From Curtobacterium sp. VKM Ac-1395 (GTDB taxonomy: Bacteria > Actinomycetota > Actinomycetes > Actinomycetales > Microbacteriaceae): a DNA stretch of 64,000 bases. The DNA is taken from positions 771,158 to 835,157 of the forward strand of contig NZ_JADKRX010000002.1 of the NCBI RefSeq assembly GCF_015350975.1, written 5' to 3'. A program made the translations under genes and the position numbers. Below the pieces are notes generated by a model. It was not told the DNA's origin, made no database searches, and saw only the letters and a program-made list of their open reading frames with translations. This document shows positions 50,129-58,822 of this stretch, piece by piece; positions within the stretch are counted from its first letter, which is position 1, and every line of letters starts with the position of its first letter.

Positions 50129-52402
50129 TTGGAGGGTCCCGAGATCAAGTTCGCTGAAGCGACCATCGACAACGGTCGCTACGGCACCAGGACGGTCCGG
50201 TTCGAGACCGGTCGTCTCGCGCAGCAGGCACAGGGTGCCGTCGCTGCGTACCTGGACGAAGAGACCATGCTGCTGTCGGCCACCAGCGCCGGCAAGCACC
50301 CGCGGGAGGGCTTCGACTTCTTCCCGCTGACGGTCGACGTCGAGGAGCGTTCCTACGCCGCCGGCAAGATCCCCGGCTCGTTCTTCCGCCGCGAAGGCCG
50401 CCCGAGCACCGAGGCGATCCTCGTCTGCCGGCTCATCGACCGGCCGCTGCGCCCGTCGTTCGTCGACGGTCTCCGCAACGAGGTCCAGATCGTCATCACC
50501 GTCCTGAGCATCGCCCCGGACGAGTTCTACGACGCGCTGGCCATCAACGCCGCGTCCGCGTCGACGCAGATCTCCGGTCTGCCGTTCTCCGGCCCGATCG
50601 CCGGTGTGCGCCTCGCGCTCATCGGTGACCAGTGGGTCGCGTTCCCGAAGGCGTCGCAGCTCGCCGAGGCCGTCTTCGACCTCACCGTCGCCGGCCGTGT
50701 CGTCACGGACGACGCGGGCAACGAGGACGTCGCGATCATGATGGTCGAGGCCGAGGCCACCGAGCACAGCTGGGACCTCATCCAGGGCGGCGCCACCAAG
50801 CCCGACGAGGCCGTCGTCGCGCAGGGTCTCGAGGCGGCGAAGCCGTTCCTCAAGTCCCTCGTCGAGGCCCAGGCCAAGCTCGCCGCGCAGTCGGCCAAGG
50901 AGATCCAGGACTACCCGGTCTTCCCGCCGTACGCCGACGAGGTCTACGCCGCCGTCGAGTCCATCGCGCTCGCCGAGCTCGGTGACGTCTACAAGATCGC
51001 CGCGAAGACCGAGCGTCAGGACGCCGACGACGCGCTCAAGTCGCGCGTCAAGGCCGCCATCGCCGAGCAGGTCACCGCGGGCACGCTGCCCGAGGTCGCC
51101 AACAGCCAGGTCAGCGCCGCGTACAAGTCGGTCACGAAGAAGGTCGTCCGCGGCCGCATCCTGACCGAGCAGGTCCGCATGGACGGCCGCGGCCTCGCCG
51201 ACATCCGTCCGCTCGACGCCGAGGTCGCCGTGATCCCGCGCGTCCACGGTTCCGCGGTGTTCCAGCGCGGCGAGACGCAGATCCTCGGCGTCACCACGCT
51301 GAACATGCTCAAGATGGAGCAGCAGATCGACTCGCTGTCGCCCATCACGAAGAAGCGCTACCTGCACCACTACAACTTCCCGCCCTACTCGACCGGTGAG
51401 ACCGGCCGCGTGGGTTCGCCGAAGCGTCGCGAGATCGGGCACGGCTTCCTCGCCGAGCGCGCCCTCGTGCCGGTGCTGCCGTCGCGTGACGAGTTCCCGT
51501 ACGCCATCCGTCAGGTCTCCGAGGCGCTCAGCTCGAACGGCTCGACCTCGATGGGGTCCGTCTGCGCCTCGACCCTGTCGCTGCTCAACGCCGGTGTGCC
51601 CCTCAAGGCCCCCGTCGCCGGCATCGCCATGGGCCTGGTGTCCGACACCGTCGACGGCCAGACCCGCTACGCGGCGCTGACCGACATCCTCGGAGCCGAG
51701 GACGCCCTCGGTGACATGGACTTCAAGGTCGCCGGCACGTCCGAGTTCGTCACCGCGATCCAGCTCGACACCAAGCTCGACGGCATCCCGTCGTCGGTGC
51801 TCGACGCCGCGCTGAAGCAGGCCAAGGAGGCCCGCTCGGCCATCCTCGGTGTGCTGAACGAGGCGATCGACGGCCCCGACGAGATGGCCGACACCGCTCC
51901 GCGCGTCATCTCGGTGCAGATCCCCGTCGACAAGATCGGCGAGCTGATCGGCCCGAAGGGCAAGACGATCAACGGGATCCAGGACACCACCGGTGCCGAC
52001 ATCTCGATCGAGGACGACGGCACGGTCTACATCGGTGCCGTCGACGGTCCGTCCGCCGAGGCCGCGCGTGCGCAGGTCAACGCGATCGCGAACCCGACCA
52101 ACCCGGAGATCGGGGACCAGTTCCTCGGCACCGTCGTGAAGATCGCCACGTTCGGCGCCTTCGTGTCGCTGCTCCCGGGCCGTGACGGTCTGCTCCACGT
52201 CTCCGAGGTCCGCAAGCTCGCCGGTGGCAAGCGCGTGGAGAACGTCGAGGACGTCCTGGGCGTCGGCCAGAAGATCCTGGTCGAGGTCACCAAGGTGGAC
52301 GACCGCGGCAAGCTCTCGCTCGCGCCGGTCGTGGCCGACGACGTCGACACCGACGGTCGCGACGACCACGGGTCGCACGCCGAGGCTCCCGCCGAGGGCT
52401 GA
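50129..52402 (+). CDS. pnp: Polyribonucleotide nucleotidyltransferase (PNPase)
   Basis: 3' to 5' phosphorolytic exoribonuclease of mRNA decay. 757 residues: two RNase PH domains separated by a helical domain, a KH domain ([18 protein letters not shown] near 600) and an S1 domain near 661-735. The acidic tail ends HAEAPAEG. Start is TTG at 50129 (read as Met), with aaggagg at 50115-50121 and 7 nt spacing; no ATG suits the N-terminus. The long leader may allow autoregulation. Confidence 0.96.
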   Translation: MEGPEIKFAEATIDNGRYGTRTVRFETGRLAQQAQGAVAAYLDEETMLLSATSAGKHPREGFDFFPLTVDVEERSYAAGKIPGSFFRREGRPSTEAILVCRLIDRPLRPSFVDGLRNEVQIVITVLSIAPDEFYDALAINAASASTQISGLPFSGPIAGVRLALIGDQWVAFPKASQLAEAVFDLTVAGRVVTDDAGNEDVAIMMVEAEATEHSWDLIQGGATKPDEAVVAQGLEAAKPFLKSLVEAQAKLAAQSAKEIQDYPVFPPYADEVYAAVESIALAELGDVYKIAAKTERQDADDALKSRVKAAIAEQVTAGTLPEVANSQVSAAYKSVTKKVVRGRILTEQVRMDGRGLADIRPLDAEVAVIPRVHGSAVFQRGETQILGVTTLNMLKMEQQIDSLSPITKKRYLHHYNFPPYSTGETGRVGSPKRREIGHGFLAERALVPVLPSRDEFPYAIRQVSEALSSNGSTSMGSVCASTLSLLNAGVPLKAPVAGIAMGLVSDTVDGQTRYAALTDILGAEDALGDMDFKVAGTSEFVTAIQLDTKLDGIPSSVLDAALKQAKEARSAILGVLNEAIDGPDEMADTAPRVISVQIPVDKIGELIGPKGKTINGIQDTTGADISIEDDGTVYIGAVDGPSAEAARAQVNAIANPTNPEIGDQFLGTVVKIATFGAFVSLLPGRDGLLHVSEVRKLAGGKRVENVEDVLGVGQKILVEVTKVDDRGKLSLAPVVADDVDTDGRDDHGSHAEAPAEG

Positions 52403-52416
52403 GCCCCAGCACGACC

Positions 52417-52452
52417 GAACGGCCGCCACTCCTGCTGGAGTGGCGGCCGTTC
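52417..52452. terminator. Bidirectional terminator after pnp
   Basis: gaacggccgccactcc (52417-52432) is a perfect 16-bp inverted repeat of 52437-52452 around tgct. It lies between the 3' ends of pnp and the convergent YbhB gene. Confidence 0.92.
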
Positions 52453-52473
52453 CGCGTTGCGGGGTGCGGATGC

Positions 52474-53001
52474 TCAGCCCGCGGGGGTCTCCTGCGTGCC
52501 GGTGAGCTGTGCACGCCCGATGACGTGCTCGCGGAGGACGAACCCGACGACCGCGGGGGTGGCGTCGGCCGGGGCCTCGAGCACGGGCACGTCGAGGGCG
52601 CTCAGCGTGAAGACGTAGCGGTGCGAGCCGTGTCCGGCGGGCGGGGCGGCACCGAGGAACGTGTCCGTGCCGAACTCGTTGCGGCGGCGGAGCGCCTCGG
52701 CCGGCAGCAGCGCGTCGTCCGTGCCGGCACCAGCGGCCAGCTCGGTCGCGGACGCCGGGATGTCGGTGAGGCTCCAGTGCCAGAAGCCCGAACCGGTCGG
52801 CGCGTCGGGGTCGTACACGGTGAGCACGTAGCTCTTCGTGCCCTCGGGGGCGCCGGTCCAGGCGAGGGCGGGGGAGCGGTCGTCACCGCCGACGTCGGAG
52901 CCGCGCGCCGACGTGGGCAGTTCGCCGCCGTCGGTGAAGTCGGTGCTGGTGAGGGAGAAGGAGGGCACCTCGGGGAGGCGCCAGAGCGGGTCGTTGGCCA
53001 T
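52474..53001 (-). CDS. YbhB/YbcL family phospholipid-binding-like protein
   Basis: 175 residues of the PEBP (Raf kinase inhibitor-like) fold: SPALAWTGAPEGTKSYVLTV, then YDPDAPTGSGFWHWSLTDIP and GHGSHRYVFTLSALD. The DPDAP and GxHRY motifs mark the family; its function in bacteria is unclear. ATG at 53001; TTGCCT ends 6 nt upstream (weak leaderless signal). Confidence 0.88.
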   Translation of the reverse strand: MANDPLWRLPEVPSFSLTSTDFTDGGELPTSARGSDVGGDDRSPALAWTGAPEGTKSYVLTVYDPDAPTGSGFWHWSLTDIPASATELAAGAGTDDALLPAEALRRRNEFGTDTFLGAAPPAGHGSHRYVFTLSALDVPVLEAPADATPAVVGFVLREHVIGRAQLTGTQETPAG

Positions 53002-53022
53002 GTCCCCAGGCAACCACCCGGG

Positions 53023-53062
53023 CCCTGGTGGTGACCGGGAGGCACTGGTGGTGACCGGGAGA
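53023..53062. repeat. 20-bp tandem repeat, two copies
   Basis: ctggtggtgaccgggag occurs at 53025-53041 and 53045-53061, a 20-bp period. It lies just upstream of the YbhB −10 and partly next to palindrome copy E. Confidence 0.7.
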
Positions 53063-53069
53063 CAGGGGA

Positions 53070-53105
53070 GAGGCCCGGTGCCAGCTGGCACCGGGCCTCC
53101 CGTCC
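53070..53105. repeat. Dispersed palindrome, copy E
   Basis: gaggcccggtgccag (53070-53084) and its exact inverse complement (53085-53099) form a 30-bp perfect palindrome. The right edge GCCTCCCGTCC is at 53095-53105. It lies 32 bp downstream of the ferritin-like gene's stop. Confidence 0.92.
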
Positions 53106-53136
53106 TGGTGGTCGCGCTCACCGCGACCGTCGCGGA

Positions 53137-54102
53137 TCAGGCCGGGCCGGTCGCGCTCCCGGGGTTGCCGCTCGCCACGATGGCGCCGTTGACGCCCTCG
53201 GGGAAGAAGCCGCCCTTGTCGATCTGGTTCGGGGTGAGGAACACGATGTTGAGCACGCGCTCCGCGGTGCGGCCGTACGCCAACGAGTTGGCGTCCGTCG
53301 GGACGAAGTTCACCGCTCCGGTGGACGTCGTGATGCCCTGGTCGTCGTCGGTCGGCCCGTCGAGCGAGTCGCGGGCGTCGGAGATCTTGTTGGCCGGCAC
53401 CTGCAGCCCCTTGTCGAAGAGCTTCGAGCGGATGATGCCCGCGTGGTACGCCTCGACGGCCAGGATGCCCGCCGCTGCGCTGAGGTACGTCTTGTTGGTG
53501 ATGAGCGGAGCCGCGCCCTTGTAGGCGGTGACCCCGACGTCCTCGAACACGTAGGCGCCGAGCAGGAAGGCCTCCTCGCTGGCGAAGGGGTCGAAGGTCC
53601 CCGTCGGCCCGACCACGCCCGCGGCCCGGGCGGCCGCGGTGAAGGCGTTCGTGAAGTCGATCTTCGGGCGCGAGACGGCCGCACCACCGAGCGCCGACCG
53701 CAGGAACGCCACGTGCGCGCGCTCGTCGTTGGCGATCTCGGTCGCGATCCCGCGGATGGCCGCGGTCTTGAACGGCACCTTGCTGCCGCCGACGACCGGC
53801 CCCTGGGGGTCGATGCCGGTGGTCATGCTGGCGGTCAGTCCGGTGCCGAACACGGCGCGGAGGTAGAACTCGGCCTCGAGGTACTCGAGGTTGAGCGCGA
53901 AGTTGAGGATGGCGGCGTCGGAGACGGCACCGTCCTCAGCGGGGGAGGCGGAGGCTCGGTCGGTGGTGAGCACCGAGGAGCCCAGCGCGGCGATGCCGGC
54001 TGAGGCGCCGGCGACGCCGGCGGCTGCGAAGAAGCGACGTCGATCGAGAGCGTTCTCGGCGCTCCGGTCGATGGCGTGACGGATGAATCGGTTGTCGAAC
54101 AT
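53137..54102 (-). CDS. Ferritin-like domain protein with Tat-type signal
   Basis: 321 residues. A twin-arginine-like stretch (DRRRFFAAAGVAGASAG, near residues 21-37) precedes a hydrophobic segment ending in ASASP, so export is likely. The mature part is a four-helix ferritin-like domain: ALNLEYLEAEFYLRAVF, EIANDERAHVAFLR and GILAVEAYHAGIIR carry the ExxxE/ExxH-type metal ligands. Metal and function are unproven. ATG at 54102 follows gaggac. Confidence 0.83.
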   Translation of the reverse strand: MFDNRFIRHAIDRSAENALDRRRFFAAAGVAGASAGIAALGSSVLTTDRASASPAEDGAVSDAAILNFALNLEYLEAEFYLRAVFGTGLTASMTTGIDPQGPVVGGSKVPFKTAAIRGIATEIANDERAHVAFLRSALGGAAVSRPKIDFTNAFTAAARAAGVVGPTGTFDPFASEEAFLLGAYVFEDVGVTAYKGAAPLITNKTYLSAAAGILAVEAYHAGIIRSKLFDKGLQVPANKISDARDSLDGPTDDDQGITTSTGAVNFVPTDANSLAYGRTAERVLNIVFLTPNQIDKGGFFPEGVNGAIVASGNPGSATGPA

Positions 54103-54254
54103 CGGTGTCCTCGTGACGTGCTGGCAGCACGGACCCTGCCGACGCTGCAGGGAAACGGGTCGGCCGGGCACGGTCGGCGGGTTGGTCGACCGTGGGGGTG
54201 AAGCTACCCCCGGACGGGGGCGTCCACCAGGGGCGACGCGGAAACCGGTCGGGG

Positions 54255-54905
54255 TCAGCCGGCGAGGACGCGTTCGGCGACGCGGCCGAGCGCGGCGGTG
54301 GCCGCGATGGCGTCGCCCGCGTACGCGCCGGACATCGCGCCGTCGCGGGCGAGCATCAGCTCGTCGGCGCCGTCGCCGGGCAGCGGGTGGCCCGCGTCCT
54401 GCAGCAGGTCGGCGAGCCGCTCCGTGTACCAGTCGCGGTGCGAGGCCACGACGACCCGGATCTGGTCGCGGGGGTCGTGGTACTCGGCCGCGGCGTTCAG
54501 GAACGCGCAGCCGCGGAAGGTCGGCGCGTTCACCTCGTCCGCCACGGCGGTGACCCAGGTGCGCACGGCGTCGGAGGCACTGCCGGCGTCCGCCACCAGG
54601 GCGTCGAAGGCCTGCTGCACACGGTCGTGCTGCGTGTGCACGTAGGCCAGGATCAGGTTGTCCTTGGACCCGTAGTGCTTGTAGAACGTCGCCTTCGTGA
54701 CGCTGGCCTCGGAGATGAGACGGTCGACGCCGACGCTGTGGATGCCCTCTTCGTAGAAGAGCCGGTTCGCGGTCTCGAGGATGCGGACCTTCGCGCCGCC
54801 GGAACGGGGAGCCGGGGGGACGCTCGACCCGTCCGGCGACGCGAGGCCACTGGTGCTCTTCCCGAGGAGACGCTGGACGGTCGGTTGGGGGGAATCGACC
54901 GTCAC
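54255..54905 (-). CDS. TetR-family transcriptional regulator
   Basis: 216 residues: a disordered N-terminus of about 38, a TetR helix-turn-helix (ETANRLFYEEGIHSVGVDRL, ASVTKATFYKHYGSKDNLIL), and a C-terminal ligand domain. GTG at 54905 follows gaggag, 9 nt upstream. A −10-like TACAGT (55027-55032, minus) gives a leader of about 115 nt. A palindrome typical of TetR operators overlaps this promoter, so the gene probably represses itself. Target genes unknown; the ferritin-like gene downstream is a candidate. Confidence 0.9.
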   Translation of the reverse strand: MTVDSPQPTVQRLLGKSTSGLASPDGSSVPPAPRSGGAKVRILETANRLFYEEGIHSVGVDRLISEASVTKATFYKHYGSKDNLILAYVHTQHDRVQQAFDALVADAGSASDAVRTWVTAVADEVNAPTFRGCAFLNAAAEYHDPRDQIRVVVASHRDWYTERLADLLQDAGHPLPGDGADELMLARDGAMSGAYAGDAIAATAALGRVAERVLAG

Positions 54906-54984
54906 AGCATGGCTCCTCGGTGGTCATCGGCTCCGCGGCTGAGTGGGGGAACTCGGTGCCGCCGAGGACTGATGTCCCGAGCCA

Positions 54985-55018
54985 CCGGATCGGCATCTAG
55001 CGGGGGCTTCCGATCCGG
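54985..55018 (-). promoter_or_regulatory. Hairpin in the TetR leader
   Basis: ccggatcgg (54985-54993) is an exact inverse complement of 55010-55018. It would form in the TetR mRNA leader, or act as a second operator. Confidence 0.55.
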
Positions 55019-55040
55019 CATGCATCACTGTAGCACGAAG

Positions 55041-55070
55041 GAGGACAGACAGACGAGTCGGTCTGTCCTC
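55041..55070. promoter_or_regulatory. TetR operator-like palindrome
   Basis: gaggacagac (55041-55050) and gtctgtcctc (55061-55070) are exact inverted 10-bp arms around agacgagtcg. The core acagac-N6-gtctgt is typical of TetR operators. It overlaps the −35 region of the TetR promoter and is 73 bp from the M16 promoter on the plus strand. Confidence 0.7.
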
Positions 55071-55156
55071 GATTTCTGTACCCCAGTTCGTGGCACAACG
55101 AGCCCAGACGCACAAGCTGGCAGGACCGCGCTGGATCATCAGTAGGCTCGACCGCG

Positions 55157-56494
55157 ATGAACCACCCAGTGCCGTTGCCCCTCGAGGCCCCGGACACGTC
55201 GTTCCTGACGTCCGGGGGATCCTTCGTCCGCCGAACCGTGCTCCCCTCGGGCGTACGCGTGCTGACCGAGGCGGTTCCGGCATCCCACTCCACGAGCATC
55301 GGGTACTGGGTCGGTGTCGGGTCGCGGGACGAACGCGCGGGGCAGTTCGGCTCGACGCACTTCCTCGAACACCTGCTCTTCAAGGGCACGACCACCAGGA
55401 GCGCGCTCGACATCGCCGTCGCGTTCGACTCGGTCGGGGGCGAGCACAACGCCGCCACGGCCAAGGAGTACACCTGCTACTACGCCCGGGTGCGGGACGC
55501 CGACGTCCCGATGGCCGTGCGCGTCATCGGCGACATGGTGACGAACTCCGTGCTCGAGCCTGCCGCCTTCGACATCGAGCGCGGGGTCATCCTCGAGGAA
55601 CTGGCGATGGCCGCGGACGACCCGGCCGACCTCGCCGGGGAGGCCTTCTTCGCGTCGGCGTTCGACGGGCACGCGCTCGGCCGGCCGATCGGTGGCACGC
55701 CGGAGAGCATCCGCGCCGTCCAGCGCGACGAGGTGATGGCGCACTACGCCGAGCACTACGCCCCGAACGGCCTGGTCATCACCGCGGCCGGAGCCGTGGA
55801 CCACGAGCGCTTCTGCGCCCTGGTGGACGAGGTCTTCTCCTCGGCCGGACGCGCGCGGCCCGTCGACCGTCGCACCGCGAAGCCGGTGGCCGACCCGGTC
55901 GCCGAGAAGCTCTCGGTCGTGCACCGGCCGACCGAGCAGGTCAGCATGCTCCGCGGGTCGCAGGGCCTCGACCTCCGCGACGAGCGGCGTCCCGTGCTCA
56001 GCGTCCTCAACGCCGTCCTCGGCGGCGGCATGAGCTCACGCCTGTTCCAGGAGGTCCGTGAACGCCGCGGGCTCGCGTACGCCGTGTCCTCCTTCGCCCC
56101 CGCCTACCTCGACAACGGTGCCTTCGGGGTCTACGCCGGCTGCGCGCCCGACAACGTCGCCGGGGTCGTCGACATCATCGACGCCGAGTTCCGCCGCATG
56201 GTCGACGCCGGCATCACCGAGGACGAACTCCGCCGCGCGAAGGGCCAGATCGAGGGCGCGCTGACGCTCTCGCTCGAGGACTCGGACGCCCGGATGACCC
56301 GCCTCGGTCGCGCCGAGCTCGGCACCGGGGAGTTCACCGACCTCGACACCGCGCTGGAGCGCGTGGACCGCGTGACCACCGGCGACGTCCTGGACCTGGC
56401 CCGCGACCTGCTGACCCGCCCGACGATCACCGCGGTGGTCGGCGACGTCGAGCGGTCGGCGCTCGAGGCCGCTCTGGGCACCGGCGGTCGATGA
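55157..56494 (+). CDS. M16 family zinc peptidase
   Basis: Cytoplasmic peptidase of the mitochondrial-processing-peptidase/pitrilysin type. 445 residues with the inverted zinc motif HFLEH near 68, and EHNAATAKEYTCYYARV with the third ligand region. The C-terminal half (GGMSSRLFQEVRERRGLAY) is the second M16 domain. ATG at 55157; TAGGCT ends 8 nt upstream. It overlaps the next gene by 4 bp (ATGA). Confidence 0.9.
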   Translation: MNHPVPLPLEAPDTSFLTSGGSFVRRTVLPSGVRVLTEAVPASHSTSIGYWVGVGSRDERAGQFGSTHFLEHLLFKGTTTRSALDIAVAFDSVGGEHNAATAKEYTCYYARVRDADVPMAVRVIGDMVTNSVLEPAAFDIERGVILEELAMAADDPADLAGEAFFASAFDGHALGRPIGGTPESIRAVQRDEVMAHYAEHYAPNGLVITAAGAVDHERFCALVDEVFSSAGRARPVDRRTAKPVADPVAEKLSVVHRPTEQVSMLRGSQGLDLRDERRPVLSVLNAVLGGGMSSRLFQEVRERRGLAYAVSSFAPAYLDNGAFGVYAGCAPDNVAGVVDIIDAEFRRMVDAGITEDELRRAKGQIEGALTLSLEDSDARMTRLGRAELGTGEFTDLDTALERVDRVTTGDVLDLARDLLTRPTITAVVGDVERSALEAALGTGGR

Positions 56495-57102
56495 CGGAGA
56501 TGTCGCACTACCTCTACCTCGTCCGACACGGCGAGCACCAGGACGCCGAGCACGGCCTGCGCGACGGCAAGCTGTCCGAGCGCGGCAAGCGGCAGTCGAT
56601 GCTCATCGCCGACCGCCTCGGTGGCGTGCCCTTCGACGGCGTGTACCACTCGCCGCTCGAGGCCCCGAGCGAGACCGCGTCGTTCCTGGCGCAGCGCCTG
56701 CCCGCGATCCAGCCCGAGCCGTCGACGCTGCTGTTCGACTGCATCCCGTCCGGCCCGACGCCCGACATGCCCACGGCCTACAAGAAGTTCTACGGCGGGA
56801 TCACCGAGGAGGAGATCATCGCCGGCCAGGCCCAGATGGGCGACGCCGTGGCCGAGTGGTTCACCCCGGCGATGCAGGACCGCCACGACCTCGTCATCAC
56901 GCACAACGCGGTGATCGGCTGGTTCGTCCGCGAGGTCTTCCAGGCACCCGAGTGGCGGTGGATGGGGACGAACGTCGCCCACACCGCGCTCACCGTGATC
57001 CGGATCCGCTCCGCGAAGCCCGCCGAGCTCGTCACGCTCAACGACACGGCGCACCTGCCGGTCGAGCTCCGCACCGGCCTGCCGGTCGAGCAGCCGCTCT
57101 AG
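56491..57102 (+). CDS. Histidine phosphatase family protein
   Basis: 203 residues of the phosphoglycerate-mutase fold: LYLVRHGEHQD with the phosphorylated His in RHGE, and LVITHNAVIGWFV with the second His. Substrate unknown. It overlaps the M16 gene (ATGA) and so is translationally coupled. It ends 3 bp from the convergent GNAT gene. Confidence 0.88.
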   Translation: MTEMSHYLYLVRHGEHQDAEHGLRDGKLSERGKRQSMLIADRLGGVPFDGVYHSPLEAPSETASFLAQRLPAIQPEPSTLLFDCIPSGPTPDMPTAYKKFYGGITEEEIIAGQAQMGDAVAEWFTPAMQDRHDLVITHNAVIGWFVREVFQAPEWRWMGTNVAHTALTVIRIRSAKPAELVTLNDTAHLPVELRTGLPVEQPL

Positions 57103-57105
57103 CGG

Positions 57106-57594
57106 TCAGACGCCCAGGCGGTACCAGGCGGTCGCGTTCGGGTTGTCGTTGAAGGGCTCGACGCGGTCGTAGCCCCGACTCCGGTACATGGCGCCGGCGG
57201 CGGCGAGCGAGTCGTTCGTGTCGAGCACGACCGCCGTCGCCCCGAACGCCGCGCCGGCCTGCTCCAGGGCATCCATGACGGCCGTGGCGACCCCGCGGCC
57301 GCGGCCCGCCGGCGTCACGAACACGTGCTTGACCTCGTACCGGACGTCGTCCCCGTCGTCGGCGATCCGCCGCAGCCCGCCGCACCCGACGGGGGTGTCG
57401 CCGTCGTACGCCACGACGAACACCCCGCGCGGTGGGGTGAACTCCTCGGCCGGTGTGCGCTTGCGCGAGTAGGAGCCCTGCGCGCTCGGGAAGGTGGCCT
57501 CGCGCTCGTCGAGGTAGGCGTCGAGCAGGGCGTCGACCTCCGGCAGGTCCGCCGGGACGGTGCGCACGGTGACCGGGATGCGATCGGTGGTCAT
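57106..57594 (-). CDS. GNAT family N-acetyltransferase
   Basis: 162 residues. The acetyl-CoA loop is VTPAGRGRGVATAVMDAL (RxxGxA type) and the C-terminal MYRSRGYDRV strand is typical. Substrate unknown. ATG at 57594; TAGGAT ends 6 nt upstream, within a palindrome that also serves dapB. Confidence 0.87.
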   Translation of the reverse strand: MTTDRIPVTVRTVPADLPEVDALLDAYLDEREATFPSAQGSYSRKRTPAEEFTPPRGVFVVAYDGDTPVGCGGLRRIADDGDDVRYEVKHVFVTPAGRGRGVATAVMDALEQAGAAFGATAVVLDTNDSLAAAGAMYRSRGYDRVEPFNDNPNATAWYRLGV

Positions 57595-57600
57595 GGGTCG

Positions 57601-57610
57601 ATCCTAGGAT
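57601..57610. promoter_or_regulatory. Shared bidirectional −10 for GNAT and dapB
   Basis: ATCCTAGGAT is a perfect palindrome. Read on each strand it yields TAGGAT ending 6 nt before a start codon: GNAT (ATG 57594, minus) and dapB (ATG 57617, plus). Only 22 bp separate the two ATGs. Confidence 0.75.
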
Positions 57611-57616
57611 GGGCGC

Positions 57617-58363
57617 ATGGTCACTCCCGTCGCCGTCGTCGGCGCCACCGGTCGTCTCGGGGGCCTCGTGGCCGCCGTGGTGGACGACCTGCCCGAGTTC
57701 GAGCTCGTCGCCCGGCTGTCGTCGAAGGACGACGCCCACGAAGCCGGGCCAGCGGTCTTCAACGGCGCAGCGGTCGTCGTGGACGTCACCGTCCCGGCGC
57801 TCAGCCCCGCGATCGTCGAGCACGCCCTGGCGAGCGGCGCGAACGTCCTGGTCGGCACCTCGGGGTGGTCCGCCGCACGGCTGGCGTCGCTGCGGACGTC
57901 CCTGGCCGACCGACCGGAGCAGGGCGCCTTCGTGGTGCCGAACTTCTCGATCGGGTCGGTCCTCGGCACCCACCTCGCCACGATCGCCGCGCCGTGGTTC
58001 CCGTCGATCGAGATCGTCGAGACCCACCACGCCGGCAAGGTCGACTCCCCGTCCGGCACGGCCGTGCGCACCGCCGAGCTCATCGCCGAGGCCCGGCGCG
58101 AGGTCGGCCCCGTCGACGCGCCGCACGTCGACCAGCGCGCCCGCGGCCAGCAGGTCGCCAGCGTGCCGATCCACTCGCTGCGGCTGCCGGGCGTCAAGGC
58201 GCTGCAGGACGTCGTGCTGAGCGGCCCGGGGGAGACCCTGACGATCCGCCACGACACCACCGACGACGTCGCCTACGCCCCGGGCATCCGTGCCGCGCTG
58301 GCGGCGGTCGGCTCGATGCGCGGGCTCACCGTGGGCCTCGGCTCCGTGCTCGGCATCGGCTAG
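57617..58363 (+). CDS. dapB: 4-hydroxy-tetrahydrodipicolinate reductase
   Basis: Reduces the DapA product with NAD(P)H in lysine and diaminopimelate synthesis. 248 residues: N-terminal VAVVGATGRLGGLV nucleotide loop and the signature ETHHAGKVDSPSGTA near 137-150. ATG at 57617; its −10 lies in the palindrome above, so leaderless. dapA is 3 kb downstream. Confidence 0.94.
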   Translation: MVTPVAVVGATGRLGGLVAAVVDDLPEFELVARLSSKDDAHEAGPAVFNGAAVVVDVTVPALSPAIVEHALASGANVLVGTSGWSAARLASLRTSLADRPEQGAFVVPNFSIGSVLGTHLATIAAPWFPSIEIVETHHAGKVDSPSGTAVRTAELIAEARREVGPVDAPHVDQRARGQQVASVPIHSLRLPGVKALQDVVLSGPGETLTIRHDTTDDVAYAPGIRAALAAVGSMRGLTVGLGSVLGIG

Positions 58364-58375
58364 CGGAGAGCGCCG

Positions 58376-58822
58376 ATGCATCTCCGTTCGCCGTTCTGGG
58401 GCGCCGCCCTGATGGCCCTGCTGCTCGCGCTCTACATCGTGCTCGTCGGGCAGCGCGCCGTGGCGTTCATCGCGACCGGGCTGCCGATCGGCATCGCGAT
58501 CGGGGTCGCCCTCGCCGTCTTCGCGGTGATCGGTGCGCTCCTGCTCGTCCTGGAGTTCCGCTTCGGCCTGCGGATCACCCGGCTCGGTGCCCGGCTCGAA
58601 CGCGAGCACGGCACACCGGCCGACGTCGTGCCCCTCCGACCGTCGGGGCGTCCCGACCGCGCCGCGGCGGACGACCTCTTCCCGCAGTACAAGGCCGAGG
58701 TCGAGGCAGCACCCGACGACTGGCGTGCCTGGTTCCGCCTCGGGGTCGTGTACGACGCCGCGGGGGACCGGAAGCGTGCGCGGGCGGCCATGCGGACCGC
58801 ACTCGCGCACGCCAGGGGCTAG
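58376..58822 (+). CDS. Two-TM protein with TPR-like tail
   Basis: 148 residues: TM helices near 8-30 and 33-58 (IAIGVALAVFAVIGALLLVL), then a hydrophilic part with one TPR-like repeat (WRAWFRLGVVYDAAGDRKRA). Function unknown. It starts 12 bp after dapB and shares a CTAG with the convergent SDR gene, where each uses the same bases as stop codon. Confidence 0.75.
   Translation: MHLRSPFWGAALMALLLALYIVLVGQRAVAFIATGLPIGIAIGVALAVFAVIGALLLVLEFRFGLRITRLGARLEREHGTPADVVPLRPSGRPDRAAADDLFPQYKAEVEAAPDDWRAWFRLGVVYDAAGDRKRARAAMRTALAHARG

Noticed and set aside
48659..52429. Minus-strand frame of over 1250 codons covering pnp
   Set aside because: Only its downstream end (48659-49849) is a real gene. The rest is antisense to pnp, with no family features.
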